A stretch of DNA of 64,000 nt from Eucalyptus grandis (lineage: Eukaryota > Streptophyta > Magnoliopsida > Myrtales > Myrtaceae). The notes under the pieces are model-generated. The model ran no database searches and had not been told where the DNA came from. It was given only the letters and a program-made list of their open reading frames with translations. The translations under genes were made by a program, and so were the position numbers. Each line of letters begins with the position of its first letter. The stretch's first letter is position 1. Of this stretch, positions 10,301-22,084 are shown piece after piece. The stretch covers positions 60,843,278 to 60,907,277 of the forward strand of contig NC_052616.1 of assembly GCF_016545825.1 (NCBI RefSeq), given 5' to 3'.

Positions 10301-10499
10301 GTTACCAACGTCAGTCGATGATTTGAAAGCTATGGAAGTGCTCAGGATGAGGGGTACTTTCATACAGGAGTTACCTGAAACAATTTTGAATCGAGAGAAG
10401 CCGGTAGAGATAGATATCTCGTTATGCCAGGAATTAGAGGCGGAGATCCACTTCGACATTGAAAGATTGTCGTCTTTCGCAATCATGAACGAAAGATAG
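7368..10499 (+). pseudogene. TIR-NB-LRR disease resistance gene, copy B (frameshifted)
   Basis: The four exons match copy C: 7368-7867 (TIR), 8076-9203 (NB-ARC), about 9351-9676 (linker and first LRRs), and 9762-10499 (LRRs). I chose ATG 7368 (MNISHVSN) because it aligns with copy C's MDISHATK. ATG 7344 is in frame upstream. The TIR domain has YQVFLSFRGPDTR and SKSCLMELKEM. NB-ARC has P-loop GIPGIGKT, kinase-2 LLLLDNVKD, RNBS-B GPGSRVIVTSQ, GLPLAL, and FLDIACFF. The MHD site reads MGG. A one-base loss near 8731-8741 shifts the frame just before GLPL, and a second near 9360 shifts exon 3. Exon 4 ends early (MNER) because of a deletion also present in copy A. TNLs trigger immunity through TIR NADase activity, but this copy would give at most a truncated TIR-NB protein. 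Confidence 0.88.
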
Positions 10500-10839
10500 A
10501 TTTCTCCGAGTATCTCCCGTCTTTCTCATCGCCGGGAACTCCACATCTCCAGATGCAACAATCTACAGAGCGTTCCCAAGTTGCCCTGTTTGGTTAATGT
10601 TTTTTCGGTTGTGGGTAATTAGATTTCGGACAATATTCTAAGAGATTTTATTTACTTCTTTTAATAGCCTTCCAACAATCTTTTGTTAGTGAATAACTAG
10701 GAAATTCAGACTTTTTATAGTCATATGATTCTCTTTCGTGCTGAGCTTATCCTTTGAATTAATAGAAAATTGAGAGTTCTTCTCTGTTACGCTTCATGCA
10801 TATTTACAAGTTCTGACTCGTGTTTACTCATTTTTACTG

Positions 10840-11757
10840 CGTTCAGTTTTCACAATCCCAGTTTATTTGATCATAAAGCAAATCTCTCGGATTCACATTG
10901 ACGAAATCAATCAACAGCTCTTCCTTTGAGCAAAGACTCCAGCCAAATTTGTTAGATAGATCCGTCCATTTCAGACATCACAAAATCAACTTCCTGTAAA
11001 AATCCCCGCTTTCCTTCTTCAATAACTTCTATTTTATCACGAGAAACCTGATTTCATGATATGGATCAATTTCGATCTCTCCGCTATCACAAAAATCAAC
11101 ACTTACTTAGGCGAATGTTCGAGTTCAAAATCATCTACCATTTCAAATGAAAATTGGAAGAACTCAATATCCTGGTGTTGAGGCTCGAAAATGACATTCT
11201 ACGCTCATAAATCACAATCATCGGGCTTTGACGGGTTGCCTTCAAGAACATCTGAAACATGCATGATCTTGGAAATTTTGCTAAACGAGCCTCGTATAAT
11301 CGCCATTGCTCTTTTCCCGCTGTACATACACTTGATCTTGCCGAACGAACAAATATTCGTCGTTATCCCTTGGCAAACATCGACATTATAACCAACGCAT
11401 CTTCTACCAAGTCGTGACGGGTGACTTTCCTTCTCTGAAACATCGCTCCTTCAATTTGTCCCACCGTAAGAAAGCTGCCCTTCAATTTCTAGGATATCCA
11501 TGTAATAAAATTATTTAACCTGGTTTCCAAGCCAACCAATAACTTCCCATGCAGTGGAATATCCATCAAAACTAAGAATTTGTACCTGATTGAAATTCAT
11601 CAAATTTATCGCGCCTTTTGCAATTCCCAAGACGATCTGGACGGCAACAATCACCAACTTCATTGTCTCTATCACAACCCCCACGTATTTCACAAATCTC
11701 ATAGCCGTCACGTCCTCCGTAGCAACCATCATCTTTCATCACCATAGCCAATATCAC
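10840..11757 (-). other. Conserved minus-strand sequence behind TNL copy B (unidentified)
   Basis: This is the counterpart of 622-1784 without the LTR insertion. The hydrophobic ORF (11511-11732) again ends GYSTAWEVIGWLGNQVK. A 7-bp insertion near 11735 shifts its N-terminal frame relative to copy A. Its start, exon structure and family are unknown. Confidence 0.35.
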
Positions 11758-12248
11758 ACCCAGCTCAAAAAAAAAAGAAAAAAAAAGAAAAAAGAAAAAA
11801 AAAGGGAGATCATACAGCCCTCTTCTTATCCGAAAGACAGCCTAGAACAAAACCAACTTAAACCTACCATCAAAATATATATATCCATCTATATGCTTGA
11901 TCAACAGGGAGTTGGTCACAAGATCAAAGTTTCTGAAATGATATCAACGATGATGTACACACACCTCCAAACTCAATTAAACGCAACATATATTTTCAAA
12001 CACACAATTCATACCCAACAGTATCCAAGATCCAACTACCAAAATTGTCGTTGACATTGCTCTTATTCTACTAGCTGCTAGTTGAAAAATCTGAAAACAT
12101 AGGAATGAATGGGGTGAGCAACCTATCGCAACCCTCCTGACGTGATCTATGGAAAATGAGGTTCAAAGGTAATCTTGAGTCAAGGACCAATGGTTCTTAA
12201 CCATAGCAGATTCTTCCAAATTCTTACCTTGCGCAATAGGGATATTAC

Positions 12249-12420
12249 AATTGATATTGATCTATTTATGAAGTCCAACCTAAATAGGAGTTGCCACTAG
12301 CTTATTATGATTGGTTAGGAGCTAAATGAGGCATGGGAAGATACTTCACTTCCTATGCAACAAGAAAATTAGGCATGGGACTCCTATTTAGGTTAAACTT
12401 CATGGATAGATCAATTTCAA
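12249..12420. repeat. Inverted repeat (hairpin) in copy B flank
   Basis: The arms 12249-12293 and about 12372-12420 are reverse complementary, equivalent to 2252-2422 in copy A. Confidence 0.7.
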
Positions 12421-13006
12421 GCATACTAATGCGAGGTGGAGATTTAGGAGAACCAGCGTTGACCATCGGTCCCCAACTCAGCATTGCCTTTAAATTGATC
12501 TTCCTCGAATTGTACCGGGAGGGTCACAACAGCTTGGCAACTCCAAAGTTTTTCTTTGTGATAAAAACTCTTCATTTGACTTTCATTTGTTTTAAGGGCA
12601 AAAAAGTATTTACTTGTGGCATGACGAACTTGCTAACCCTGTAAATAATAGGAAGGAACGTCAGCACATAAATCCAAGGGGATTGAAAAATTGAAAACGA
12701 CACAACATTACCCTCCATTTGAATTCGCCTTCTTGGGAGTTTGACATTTCTTATCAGGAATAACAACAAAACATGTTAGGAAATGACTCACGATGAATAA
12801 ATTGGAATCTGCAAAACATCACTCTCTGTCGATTTCGCCATTTGGTAACAAAAATGTCTGAATGAACCCATTGGGAACATGTGACACATGTTAGAGAGAG
12901 TTTTAATGAGTAAACTGGAACAGATACCATGTTGCCCTTCATTTGAAGTCCAACCTAAATAGGTGTGAAATACCTGAGTGAATGTTCATGTACACATGTA
13001 GCCCTA

Positions 13007-13350
13007 AAGCTTGGAAGTGCCAAAGGTATTTCACACAGGATCTAGAGTGCCTAATACAATCCATCTAGGACTTAAAACGCCTATGGTTACTCACCTAGGA
13101 CTTAACATGCCTAAAGCTCACACTTAGCATTTAAGATGCCAATAATTCCAGAATTAGGACTCAAGATGCCTACGGTTTCACACGGGACTTGAAATGCCTA
13201 AGTTTGCAAACATAGGGCATGAGACGCCTAAGTTACTCACCTAGGTCTTTAGATGCCCAGGGTTTTCTACACCCAAGATTAATAATGCCTAAGGTTTCTG
13301 ATCTAGGACTTTGGAGCCTATGGTTCCACACTTAGGACTTAAGAATGAAA
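13007..13350. repeat. Degenerate ~30-bp minisatellite, copy B
   Basis: The unit consensus and unit order match 3011-3350, so the array expanded before the segmental duplication and has kept its unit number. Confidence 0.85.
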
Positions 13351-14539
13351 GGCAACAACTTACAAATTTTTATGGATGGAAGAGATTGAAAAGTCTGCAA
13401 ACTCTTGCCATTCGAAAGAAACATGTAGGGTTCCTAAAACTACATCGTGGGTGAGATTTGTTGCCCGCTAGGCAACTTGCCCGGCTTTATCACCTGCAAG
13501 AGAGGAAATAGGACATCTTATTTCCATATTCTAAATGGATTCAATTTGGAATGACATACACCATTTTTGCGCCGAAGTGGATGATTCAGCCTCATCGTGT
13601 TTCCTTGGTAAGAGGTGTCGTCACTATGGTCAAACACACTCCTTTATCTGCAAAATGCGAGATGGAACATGTCATTTCCATTGTTGGTTGAACTAGTTTA
13701 GGAATGACACTCCCCTATATGTTAAATCAGATGATTAGGTCTCATCAAGGCTCATTGGCAACCTCAGAATCTTTTTTAATATGGTAAGCTTATATCATGG
13801 TCTCCACAAGTGATCGCGGGTTGTAGCCTCGGAGCCTTGCCTCCCAAAAGTGATTGCAAGCTATAGCCTCGGAGTACTCTTTGCACGGTGAGAGACCAAA
13901 AGCTCGTGATGTCTTCCGTTTTCCAGTATGTGTGCAAATGCAGCCTTGAAATTTTATTTGCATGGTGAGCTTTTGCAGCCCGAAGCATGCCATCATCTAG
14001 TGATAGCCTAGGGTTGAATTAACAAGGAAAAAAACTTGATAGGGAGAGAAGAGGAGAGGGGCCGGCAAACGCCTCAAGCAAAGCTGAGATCCAAGGCTAG
14101 CAATTACGGGTATCTCCCTCGCTAGCTTTCATCACTGCATTTGCATTTGAATTTCACTACATAACCCGTTGGCAAAATTCAAGCGTCTTTCGTTTTTTAA
14201 AGGAACCTCTACAAGCTCCCTCTAAAAAGGAGTAGCTGTTGATACTTGAATTTCAACTATGAGTCCAACATACATATCTTTAAAAAAAAAAACAGTCTCG
14301 CACGGTCTAGCATTATCATTCTCTACCGCATTTCTCCACGTGTAGAAATTAGGGACATTTTTTGATAGCATGTCTACATCGATCATCGACCTAGATGAGA
14401 CCACAAATTTTTGTGAACTGGCCCGTTATGCGATCCAACCCGGAACTTTTTGCTGAGAACTAAGACAGTAATTTTATAAAGGTAATGGGACACGACCCCA
14501 ACATCGATGCAAAGCCCAAGCCCAAGCCCATTCCGTCAC

Positions 14540-14734
14540 TCAAGGCGATGTAGCTCTACCCACAAATGATTTTCTGTGCTTGCAAATGGCGGTCACGCTT
14601 GAGAATGACGGCATGAGGTTATCTTCATCAAAGGTCCATGTTCCGCTGATTATAGAAATTGCTTGCTCATGTGGATCAGCCGTGTTACCAGTGGCTTGAA
14701 GACCCTTCACCCTAAGGAATATATGCTTGTCCAC
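14540..14734 (-). other. Small minus-strand ORF at the duplication breakpoint, copy B
   Basis: This is the partner of 4517-4744. It has the same core (GTWTFDEDNLMPSF) with two or three substitutions, and different N-terminal codons because homology ends at 14730. It is unidentified. Confidence 0.3.
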
Positions 14735-14849
14735 TCATTTCTCTTCTTAAGATCAATACCAAGACTCTTAGGATTAAGGAAAACCCCCAGGACATTAGAG
14801 CCAAACCATCCTGCTCCAATGCCTTCCACTGCCACCTGAAGTCATTGAC

Positions 14850-16170
14850 TGTGACAGCTCAAATAAGTCAAACTCACATATGGACCATTAGACCATAAAG
14901 GTGGACCATGCAGAAGGGAAAGAACTGGCAGAAACTCCAAGAGACCGACGGCCGAGCTTCAAGAACCAAGAGGTAAATGCAAATTTTACGCCATGTAGAT
15001 TTAACAAGAAGGATGGGAAAGAACCGGCTAACACGTAAGAGACTAAAAGGTGGAGGATCTTCAGTTGAGTAGATTAGGCAAATGTCAGTGTTTGAGGTTT
15101 CGATTCAGTAGTCAAAGGAGGGAGGTTCGGTTCAGTATTCAAAGGCCACTCTCCATGGATAAAAAGGGGGCCGCCTCATCATAGAAAAGAGAGACCAAGT
15201 CCTCCCGTTCGTGAGAGCTCAGAAGAAAGAAAAGAGAAAGGGAGAAAAGCGCAAGTTTTGTGTGCTGTGCGCGCACATGGACAGTTCACAAGTTCTCGAA
15301 TGCGTGTTCGTGTGCATTGAAAGTGCTATTTGTGTTGTTCGTGTATCGAGTGCCAAGTTTGTACACTAATACGTAGTTGACAGTTGAATAGCCATCCAGC
15401 TTCGCTCAATGAAGGAATGATCAGCGATCAAGATGAGCTTGGCAAACTATGTAAGACATCGAGAAGAGATTCCAGTTCAGTTATTGCGGAATAATCAATC
15501 AAAAAGTGGGGTAACACGGGGTAGTTTCAACTTTCCTTGTGCGCACAAGCATTAGAAAAATCCTTCGGTAGTAATTATGACCAAAGAAGATCTCCAATTC
15601 GAACTTGCTTAAGGGCACATATGAAGAACTAAGATTCAAACATTCGATTGACCAATGTGGGACCAGCTGGCCCAAATTACAAGAATGCTTGCGGAAATTT
15701 CCAAGCAAATCAAGACTTTCGCTGTCCTACCTACTGCTGGGGATCCAAAACCCCCTACATTTATGCCCGTTCTGTCTGCACTCTTGAGTCGTCAACTATT
15801 GACATTATTGGAAAGGGAATAGCTGGAGAAGTCCCTTCAGTCACACCTCTCATGGTGGACCTTGATCCTTCTCTGAAGGAAGAACTTGTCTTCCTTTTAG
15901 AAGAGAAGAGTGCTAGACGCCTTGCCAAAATGGAAGAGTGATTGTGTTTGTTGTAAGGGCATGAGATGTAAGGGGTCGACAACTTGTCTCCCTATTCAAG
16001 AGTGAGAAAATTCCCTAAACCTTCAAGGTGCCATAGTTCAACAAGTATGATGGTACTGGGTGTCCTAAAATACACCTCAAGTACTATCTAATGAAGATGA
16101 CCCATAAAGCAATGTTCTTCATCGCTGCCAATATTCCTAGAAGGGTGCATAACTTCGTGGGGGAAAAAAA
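14850..16170 (+). mobile_element. Ty3/Gypsy remnant (Tat/Ogre-like gag), truncated
   Basis: The remnant may begin at TGTGACAGCTC (14850), which would be an LTR start, with a TATA-like ATAAAAAG near 15159. Downstream, decayed gag frames read MWDQLAQITRMLAEISKQI (about 15660), EEKSARRLAKMEE (about 15900) and NKYDGTGCPKIHLKYYLMKM (about 16034). The last block resembles the FEKYDGTxCPxxHLxxYCRKM motif of Tat/Ogre-type gag proteins. Stops and frame changes are frequent. The element stops abruptly near 16170, where a MITE-like sequence follows. There is no pol. Confidence 0.6.
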
Positions 16171-16199
16171 CATAAGTTCCTTATTCTATGATAGTGTCA

Positions 16200-16545
16200 T
16201 GGAAGGTCCATTTATTTGAAGAAAAATTGTTTTCAAAAGATCATTTTCTGACTTTTTGGTGTTTGGATTATGGAAAACTAGTCTATCTATAGAAAATGTT
16301 TTTCCTGGATCTGAAAACAATGAGCTTCAATTGGGAGTGAATGACTTTTTCTTCTGACAAAAAGGAAATCATTTTCTCTGAACCATCAAATAAATGAAAA
16401 CTAAATGTATTTATTTATTTATTTATATCATGAAGTTTCAATGAAACAAACAGACCTCCTTCTTGCCAGAATGGGAAGTTGTTTTCCCACAATCTAAGTT
16501 TGTTGTTCGGTATATCCATTGGTTTTCTGTCATCCAAACCTCGAA
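16200..16545. mobile_element. MITE, possibly hAT-like
   Basis: GTGTTTGGATTATGGAAAAC (about 16258) and the complement of GGTTTTCTGTCATCCAAAC (about 16528) form imperfect inverted ends around an AT-rich core with GAAAATG/CATTTTC runs. No coding sequence is present. Superfamily and exact borders are uncertain. Confidence 0.45.
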
Positions 16546-18350
16546 AAATCCAAGCCGACTCTACTTCATAACGCAGTACCCGGTAAGAGATTAGGCCCCT
16601 CGTTCGTCCAATTGAAGTTATTTATGAGTTTAGGGCTCAAATTCGGAATTGTTGGAAAATCAAGTGGCGAAGTTCGATTTTGGAGTCGTTGAGCCGTGTA
16701 TTTTTGTAGGAATAATACTTTAGGGTGTTGTGGAGCCGTGGGATTTTACGGATCGTGATTTGAGCTTGTGGTTTGTCCGAAACAAAATTTCAAAGTTTCC
16801 CATGCGCAGTGAACAGTACGCGTCCAGCAGCTTTGGGCCTATATTTTGTCACCTTTCGGCTTGATTTTGGGACGGTGAAGTTTGGATTCTTATTATATGT
16901 GTGAAGGGCTCTCTATTGACTATAAATTCATTTGGATCGGGGTTCGGAGGAGGAAGTTAAGGCGTGATCAAGTTTTGCGTTTAATCTCCGCGTTGCGAAT
17001 CGCTTAAACAATCACTTTGGTTATGCGATTTGTTAGCGCGTAGAAGTCATTTTGTTAGAGTTAAGGCATAAGTTAGTCATTTCGTAGTTAAGATAAGAGT
17101 TTTATTAGATTTTAACATTATTCATCGATTATTTGATAGGGCCTTGAGTTCGACGATATGAGTATTGTTCGTCGTTTGGTCGTAGACGACGAGGTGAGTG
17201 GTACTATATCTTCTTTGGTTTTGAAAAACTCATGTCTTGAAGTATATATGTATATACATTGAATTGAGGAGAGCATTTTTATGCATAAAAGCCAGATCGA
17301 ACAATTACTACTCTTTGGTTGATTTTGAATGTTTGAAAAGTGTGTTATACAAAATAAGTGGAGAAGTATATATATATATATGAAATTGCTTTGCGATTGA
17401 TTTATGGAAAGGTTTATAATGATTTGAGAAATTGATATGAAATGGATGATGGGTTATGCTGCAAATGTTATTTGTTTGGTTTAAGATATTGATTTCTAAA
17501 TTGGATTTCTAGTATTAGATGATGGTTATTTATGCTCAATATGACTGTGAACCCAGTGAGGGGTTTTTGGGGTATGCATACTAGGTTTAGGATATCCTTC
17601 TGGGCCCAGCCATCGGCTTTGTAGGTGGAGACCTTGCCAAGGGGAAAGGATTGGTCGCCTTGTCACAAGACGTTGTGTCGTGACCATGGTGGAATATTGA
17701 ACAATAGATTAATCAATGGATGGACCATTGATATGCGATATTTGATGGAGATTCTATATGTGATATTTGATGTAGAGATTATTCAATGGACTTGACCATT
17801 GATACTTGACTTTTGATGGTGATTTAAATGAGTTTTCCATATTAGTATAAAGCTTTGGTGATATCAAATAACTCTTATATGATTTTATATGTATTTTATA
17901 TATTGAGTTGGCATTATCAAGTTTAGTATTGCTTTGTCTACATGCCTAGTGATTGTTCAATCTGCTTAGAAGATATGTACTACTCACTGAGCTGTTGTTG
18001 CTCATTCCATTCCTCCTTTAATCTTTTCAGGTTCCTCGGTTAGCGGCGAATAGAGCGAGTGCGCCGTCGATGGGAAAATTTTTGGGGAGTTTTATTTTTG
18101 GGTATTGGTCAAAGGAAATGGTTTACATATTCTTTGCTAATGGTTGGATTATCTGAGTTCTAATTGTATATTTTTTTGGATGGATTATAGAAACTCTAAT
18201 GTTACAACCAATCTGTTGGTCTATCTAATATGTATATATGGTTTGATATATATAAGTTAATATCAGGTTGTTGGTTGTGTTTGAGGGTGCGTCCTTCGTG
18301 TGGAAGGACGGCTGTGTCATCCCCATTCTTTGTGTTTTTGGGGTGTGACA
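16546..18350 (+). mobile_element. Ty3/Gypsy-type LTR remnant
   Basis: A long non-coding stretch ends with GGGGTGTGACA (18340-18350), a typical Gypsy LTR 3' terminus. It contains LTR-style features: a hormone- and repeat-poor AT-rich core, a stretch with CTACTCACTGAGCTG and TTTTCAGGTTCCTCGG near 17980-18040, and CTTCGTGTGGAAGGACGG near the end. The matching TG start is missing, so the left side is truncated. No internal region follows. Confidence 0.5.
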
Positions 18351-18439
18351 CATCATGTGCTCATATGATTTCAAAACACTTCGATCCCATCTATCTGAAT
18401 CTAGTTTTGTCTTTTTAATACGGCAAAATAAGCTTGGGA

Positions 18440-19040
18440 TCTTATTGTCGGTCATTATTCCAATTCAAATATTGCCCACAAATATCAGCTGTTAGGGAAT
18501 TTACATCACATGCATCAAAAGGCAAGCCAGTCCATTAATGATTTTCTATCCTTTATGCATGCTATTTGAAATGAGTTAACCTTGTCTAGACGTCGCTTGG
18601 AGGGGGCTAGTGATGCTCACAAATTTTCTGAAAATCGCTTGGAGGGAGCTATTTGAAATTAGTTAACCTTTATGCATGCTAATTGCATGTCATGCAATTT
18701 TTGATGACCCCGAAGGATGAGTTTGAACCTATGAGGGCCTCCCTTCTGCATAGAGATATTTTTCCTTGTATTGAGACAGTCGTATCGGAATCATTGAGTG
18801 AGGAGACTTGACTGGCTACCTTGAAAGAACCATGTACTATTGTGTCCATCTCCACACCAACAAATGCGATACTTGCTACTTCAAGTTCTTCCTCCTTACG
18901 CAACCCATTTTGCAAACACTAGTGTCGGCCTAGTTATCTTGCATCTAATTGTTATCGGCTACAACCTATGCAACCTGCAGGATCAGCCAATCAACCTCAC
19001 AACCAAGGTCCTCCTACCCTTTCTTGATTGCATACCCATA
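18440..19040 (+). mobile_element. Ty1/Copia gag remnant
   Basis: Plus-strand reading gives MTPKDEFEPMRASLLHREIF and LSEETxLATLKEP, resembling the middle of Copia gag (GLxxxYExVRxQIL). This is followed by a decayed zinc knuckle (CKH, stop, CRPSYLASNCYRLQ) near 18915-18965. Stops and missing flanks show that this is a fragment. No LTR was recognised next to it. Confidence 0.5.
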
Positions 19041-19336
19041 TGATCACCCTTCACAAGTTAGTGGCTTAGGATTCATTGATAAAGACTACATGCAACACAT
19101 TTTTGAAATAAAGAGATAAGATACCGAAAAAGCATTAGATTAATCTAGCGTAATTAAGTTCCTAAATTCGATGAATCTTTGGTTTATCCGCATTTTACTT
19201 TGGTGTTTAATCAACCATAGTCGATTAGTGACAGAACCAAAAATAAAATAAACTATCAAGTTACGATTGATAAGGCTTGGAAGAGCCTATGCTGAGCATC
19301 ATGCTTAGTAATGTATTAGTTTTCTTTTATAAAAAA

Positions 19337-20134
19337 ATACATCACAAGTGCTAAAACTTGACACGGATTGACACTTAAGTGCCAAAATTTCCAAAATGCA
19401 CATTTAAATGCCACTATTTAAAAAAATATAAAACAAATAGGACACTTAAGTGCCAACATTGGTGAGGGTAGCTAGAAATCCAATGTGACTTATTTTAACA
19501 ATTTAAAGTGGTCTACGTGGCTTGTTGAAATGCTTACTCAACAATGAACGTAAAAACAACATCGTTTTTAATATTAATTAAAAATAAATATAGGGGGAAA
19601 CGGCAAGTTCGGGCGAGGGCTATGGAGGCCTTCGCTAAACCTGCTATTCCCCCTTCTAATAATTTAGTTATTTATTTATTTTTAATTGATATTTATATTA
19701 TAAATTAATTTTAGGAATTTATAGCGCCACATGGACAATTTTTTTCAAAGAAATTGCCACATCAATAGAAAAAGTCGCCAGAAAATGCCACGTTAGCCAT
19801 TTGGCCAGAATTTCTCATCGTTGGCACTTAAGGGTGCGCATGACAAAATTTCTGGAACAGAAATTGATTTTTCAATTTATATTTCAAAAATTGAGAAGTT
19901 AAAATTTTAGCTTATGATTTATTTTTTAAATCTATTTCTGGAATAGAAATATGTTCCAGAAATAGAAAAATCAGATTACGTTACCAAACGGATTTCCATT
20001 CCAAACCTATTCCGGGGAACAGAGAAGTAGAGAAGTAGAAATTTTATCATACGCGCCTTAAGTGTCCCAATTTTTTTTTTCTGATTTTGACACTTACGTG
20101 TACCTTTTGGAACTTTTGGTACTTGCGGTGTCCA
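19337..20134. mobile_element. Non-autonomous TIR element (MULE-like), host of a nested MITE
   Basis: The left end (ACATCACAAGTGCTAAAACTT) and the complement of the right end (ACACCGCAAGTACCAAAAG) match imperfectly. Both continue with a GACACTTAAGTGCC-type subrepeat. The core has a short GC-rich patch. There is no transposase ORF. The right half is interrupted at 19832-20057 by a second element. Confidence 0.6.
19832..20057. mobile_element. Tourist-like MITE nested in the TIR element
   Basis: Its ends GGGTGCGCATGACAAAATTT and the complement of AAATTTTATCATACGCGCC are inverted repeats. TTAA flanks it at 19828-19831 and 20058-20061. Removing it restores GGCACTTAAGTGTCCC, matching the host element's subrepeat, so the insertion is clear. 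TTA/TAA-type targets and the ACCAAACGG motif suggest PIF/Harbinger-Tourist. Confidence 0.78.
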
Positions 20135-21121
20135 TACCCCATTTTCCCTTAGTAGTGAACGTCGCGCATGGGCATGTGTGTGTGTATATATATGTGCATA
20201 TATTATGTGATACGTTGTTGATTGTTAGAATATATATGTTATTTCTTATTTGCAACCATTTAATTTTAACACTTATATTTACATAGAAGGTCAAAGTGAA
20301 ATTTGGTTTTAACTGGTTATATTACATGGAAATATTGCTAAATTTAACCCGTGCATTTCACGGGTCACATGGTTATAAGTAATAGGTATATTGAGCATTC
20401 AAGGAGGCCCTCTATAAGGAGTTGACATGTCACTTACTCTAAGTTGGAAGACGCTCACATGATTTGAACACATGATCAATGGATTCACACTAAATACTAG
20501 ACCACTCAACATACGTCTTAGACATTGGAATGCTAGATTTGGGAGTTACCAAACAACGATTATAGCTCAACTCGATTCTTTTACCAAGAAGGCTATTTCG
20601 AATTGGTTTGTAGATGTAGCATTTCATGGGGCTGGGGACTTGGAACGATATTTGGTCATCCTTGTGAAATTATTGTCAACTGAAAATGACTTTAATCGGT
20701 ATATTCATGAAAAAGTTAATAGATATTCAAGGTTGATCTGATTATAAGAAATTTTGAGTCGCCTAGTTGAAGTATGAAACCGCGGCCCAAACGTCAGTGC
20801 ACTTGTCCGTTACCACATTTTAGTTGATAGCAGGTCTTCATACTGATTCGACCCACCTACAAATTAGGTGAATTCTCTGTTTACAGAAGGAACGAAGACT
20901 TATATTGTATTATTAAAAGAGGACCAAGACCTTCGCAAACGAGTTTTCCCATTGAATCCGTTGGTAAGGACAATTCTAGTCGGCCTTTTTTTACCAGAAT
21001 TCTTAAGACTTGTTGACGTTTTACATGACCATGTCTCTCCCTCTCCCTCTCATCGAATGGGTATGTAAAAATTTTAGTAGCAAATATATTAATAAAACTA
21101 GAAAAAGGAAGATAAAAAACG
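20135..21121. other. Spacer without a recognisable gene
   Basis: Only short open frames are present, for example 20472-20741 (89 codons, FVDVAFHGAGDLERYLVIL), which I cannot match to a family. ACCCGTGCATTTCACGGGT near 20347-20365 is a short perfect-like palindrome of the kind found at ends of some DNA transposons. No partner end was found. Confidence 0.45.
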
Positions 21122-21515
21122 AAGTATTTACTTTGATTGACTCGTTTCCAAGATCATATGTTCCAGGATCATATGTAGACTATTGAACTATTTACCGACA
21201 AAAATTAGGAATAAGACACATAGGCATATAAAAAAATGATTGTATCTGTAAAATCTCACTAAATATATTAACATCTTTGATATTGTTATTCATGTCGAAT
21301 CATAATTGTAAAAAGAGCCAAGAAAAGTATTTACTTTGATTGACTCGTTTCCAGGATCATATGTAGACTATTGATCTATTTACTGACAAAAATTAGGAAT
21401 AAGACACATAGGCATATAAAAAGATGACTGTATCTGTAAAATCTCACTAAATATATTAACATCTTTGATATTGTTATTCATGTCGAATCATAATTGTAAA
21501 AAGAGCCGAGAAAAG
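21122..21515. repeat. Tandem duplication of a ~200-bp unit
   Basis: Unit 1 (21122-21324) and unit 2 (21325-21515) are nearly identical AT-rich sequence. Unit 2 lacks a short segment (AAGATCATATGTTCC) that is itself an internal repeat in unit 1. The array ends just beyond the 3' end of the HMA-domain gene. Confidence 0.88.
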
Positions 21516-21559
21516 TGATACAAAAAAATTTCAGCAGCCTCCTAATGAAACTCGACAAT

Positions 21560-21584
21560 CTCTCTCTCTCTCTCTCTCTCTCTC
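21560..21584. repeat. (CT)n microsatellite
   Basis: About 12 CT repeats lie between the 200-bp tandem repeat and the HMA gene terminator. Confidence 0.95.
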
Positions 21585-21660
21585 AAAATAGGAAAAGAAC
21601 AGAAAAGAAAAATCCGGGTCATGTCATTTTCTTCATGTGAGTATTTTCTTTTCACGGGTG

Positions 21661-22084
21661 TTACTTCCCTTCTCCGAGGCTAATAATCTGAGTCGGACCG
21701 ACTTTCTTTCTTAAACGGTTGACCAGAGGCACTGCGTCAACTCCCCCAACTACCACCACCTTGTCTTCTCCTTCAAAGGCCGCTGAGTTTACACCTGCAT
21801 ATGTTGACAGCATAGCTTGTCAGGGAAATTGATTGTGTAATTTAAAACAGCGGCAACAGTCGAAGTGAAAATTATTAATTCGTTTTGGAGGAATTGAGGT
21901 TGAGCAGAAGTGATGATTCAAGATCAGACGCGATGAAAACATCATCGAATGAGGCCGATTAACCTAAGCATAAAACCAAGTTCATGGGAAGTAAAGGGTC
22001 GTTACCATCTGCTTCGGTGATGGTCTGAAGAGCCTTGGTTCTGCATTTCTGGCTGTTCATCTGAACCTTCAACACGATCTTCTT
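21661..22084 (-). CDS. HMA-domain (HIPP/HMP-like) small protein, 5' exon unresolved
   Basis: Two minus-strand exons are clear. Exon 2 (22084-22006) follows a CCGCAG acceptor and encodes KKIVLKVQMNSQKCRTKALQ and ITEADG, with a GT donor. Exon 3 (21794-21661) encodes VNSAAFEGEDKVVVVGG, VDAVPLVNRLRKKVG and a short tail ending EGK and TAA. The beta-alpha-beta pattern matches plant heavy-metal-associated domains of the type that has lost the metal-binding CxxC. There is no CaaX isoprenylation box. The partner gene at 27.0-27.7 kb has a 9-base first exon (ATG ACC AAG). An equivalent exon 1 was not found here, so the start is unknown and the gene may be incomplete. Family members are small cytosolic adaptors, some of which are pathogen-effector targets. 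A role in this cluster is conjecture. Confidence 0.7.

Larger units (their letters stand above)
10218..14730. repeat. Segmental tandem duplication, copy B
   Basis: This is collinear with 1-4707. It contains the last third of TNL-B exon 4, the conserved minus-strand sequence, a hairpin, the minisatellite and the small breakpoint ORF. It lacks the solo LTR of copy A. Sequence after 14730 is unrelated to that after 4707. Confidence 0.93.

Noticed and set aside
20340..20370. Possible Helitron 3' hairpin (CCCGTGCATTTCACGGG)
   Set aside because: The palindrome is not followed by CTRR at the expected distance, and no 5' TC end was found.
20472..20741. 89-codon plus-strand ORF
   Set aside because: No family motif, no splice context and no duplicate. 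It is of length expected by chance in AT-rich DNA.
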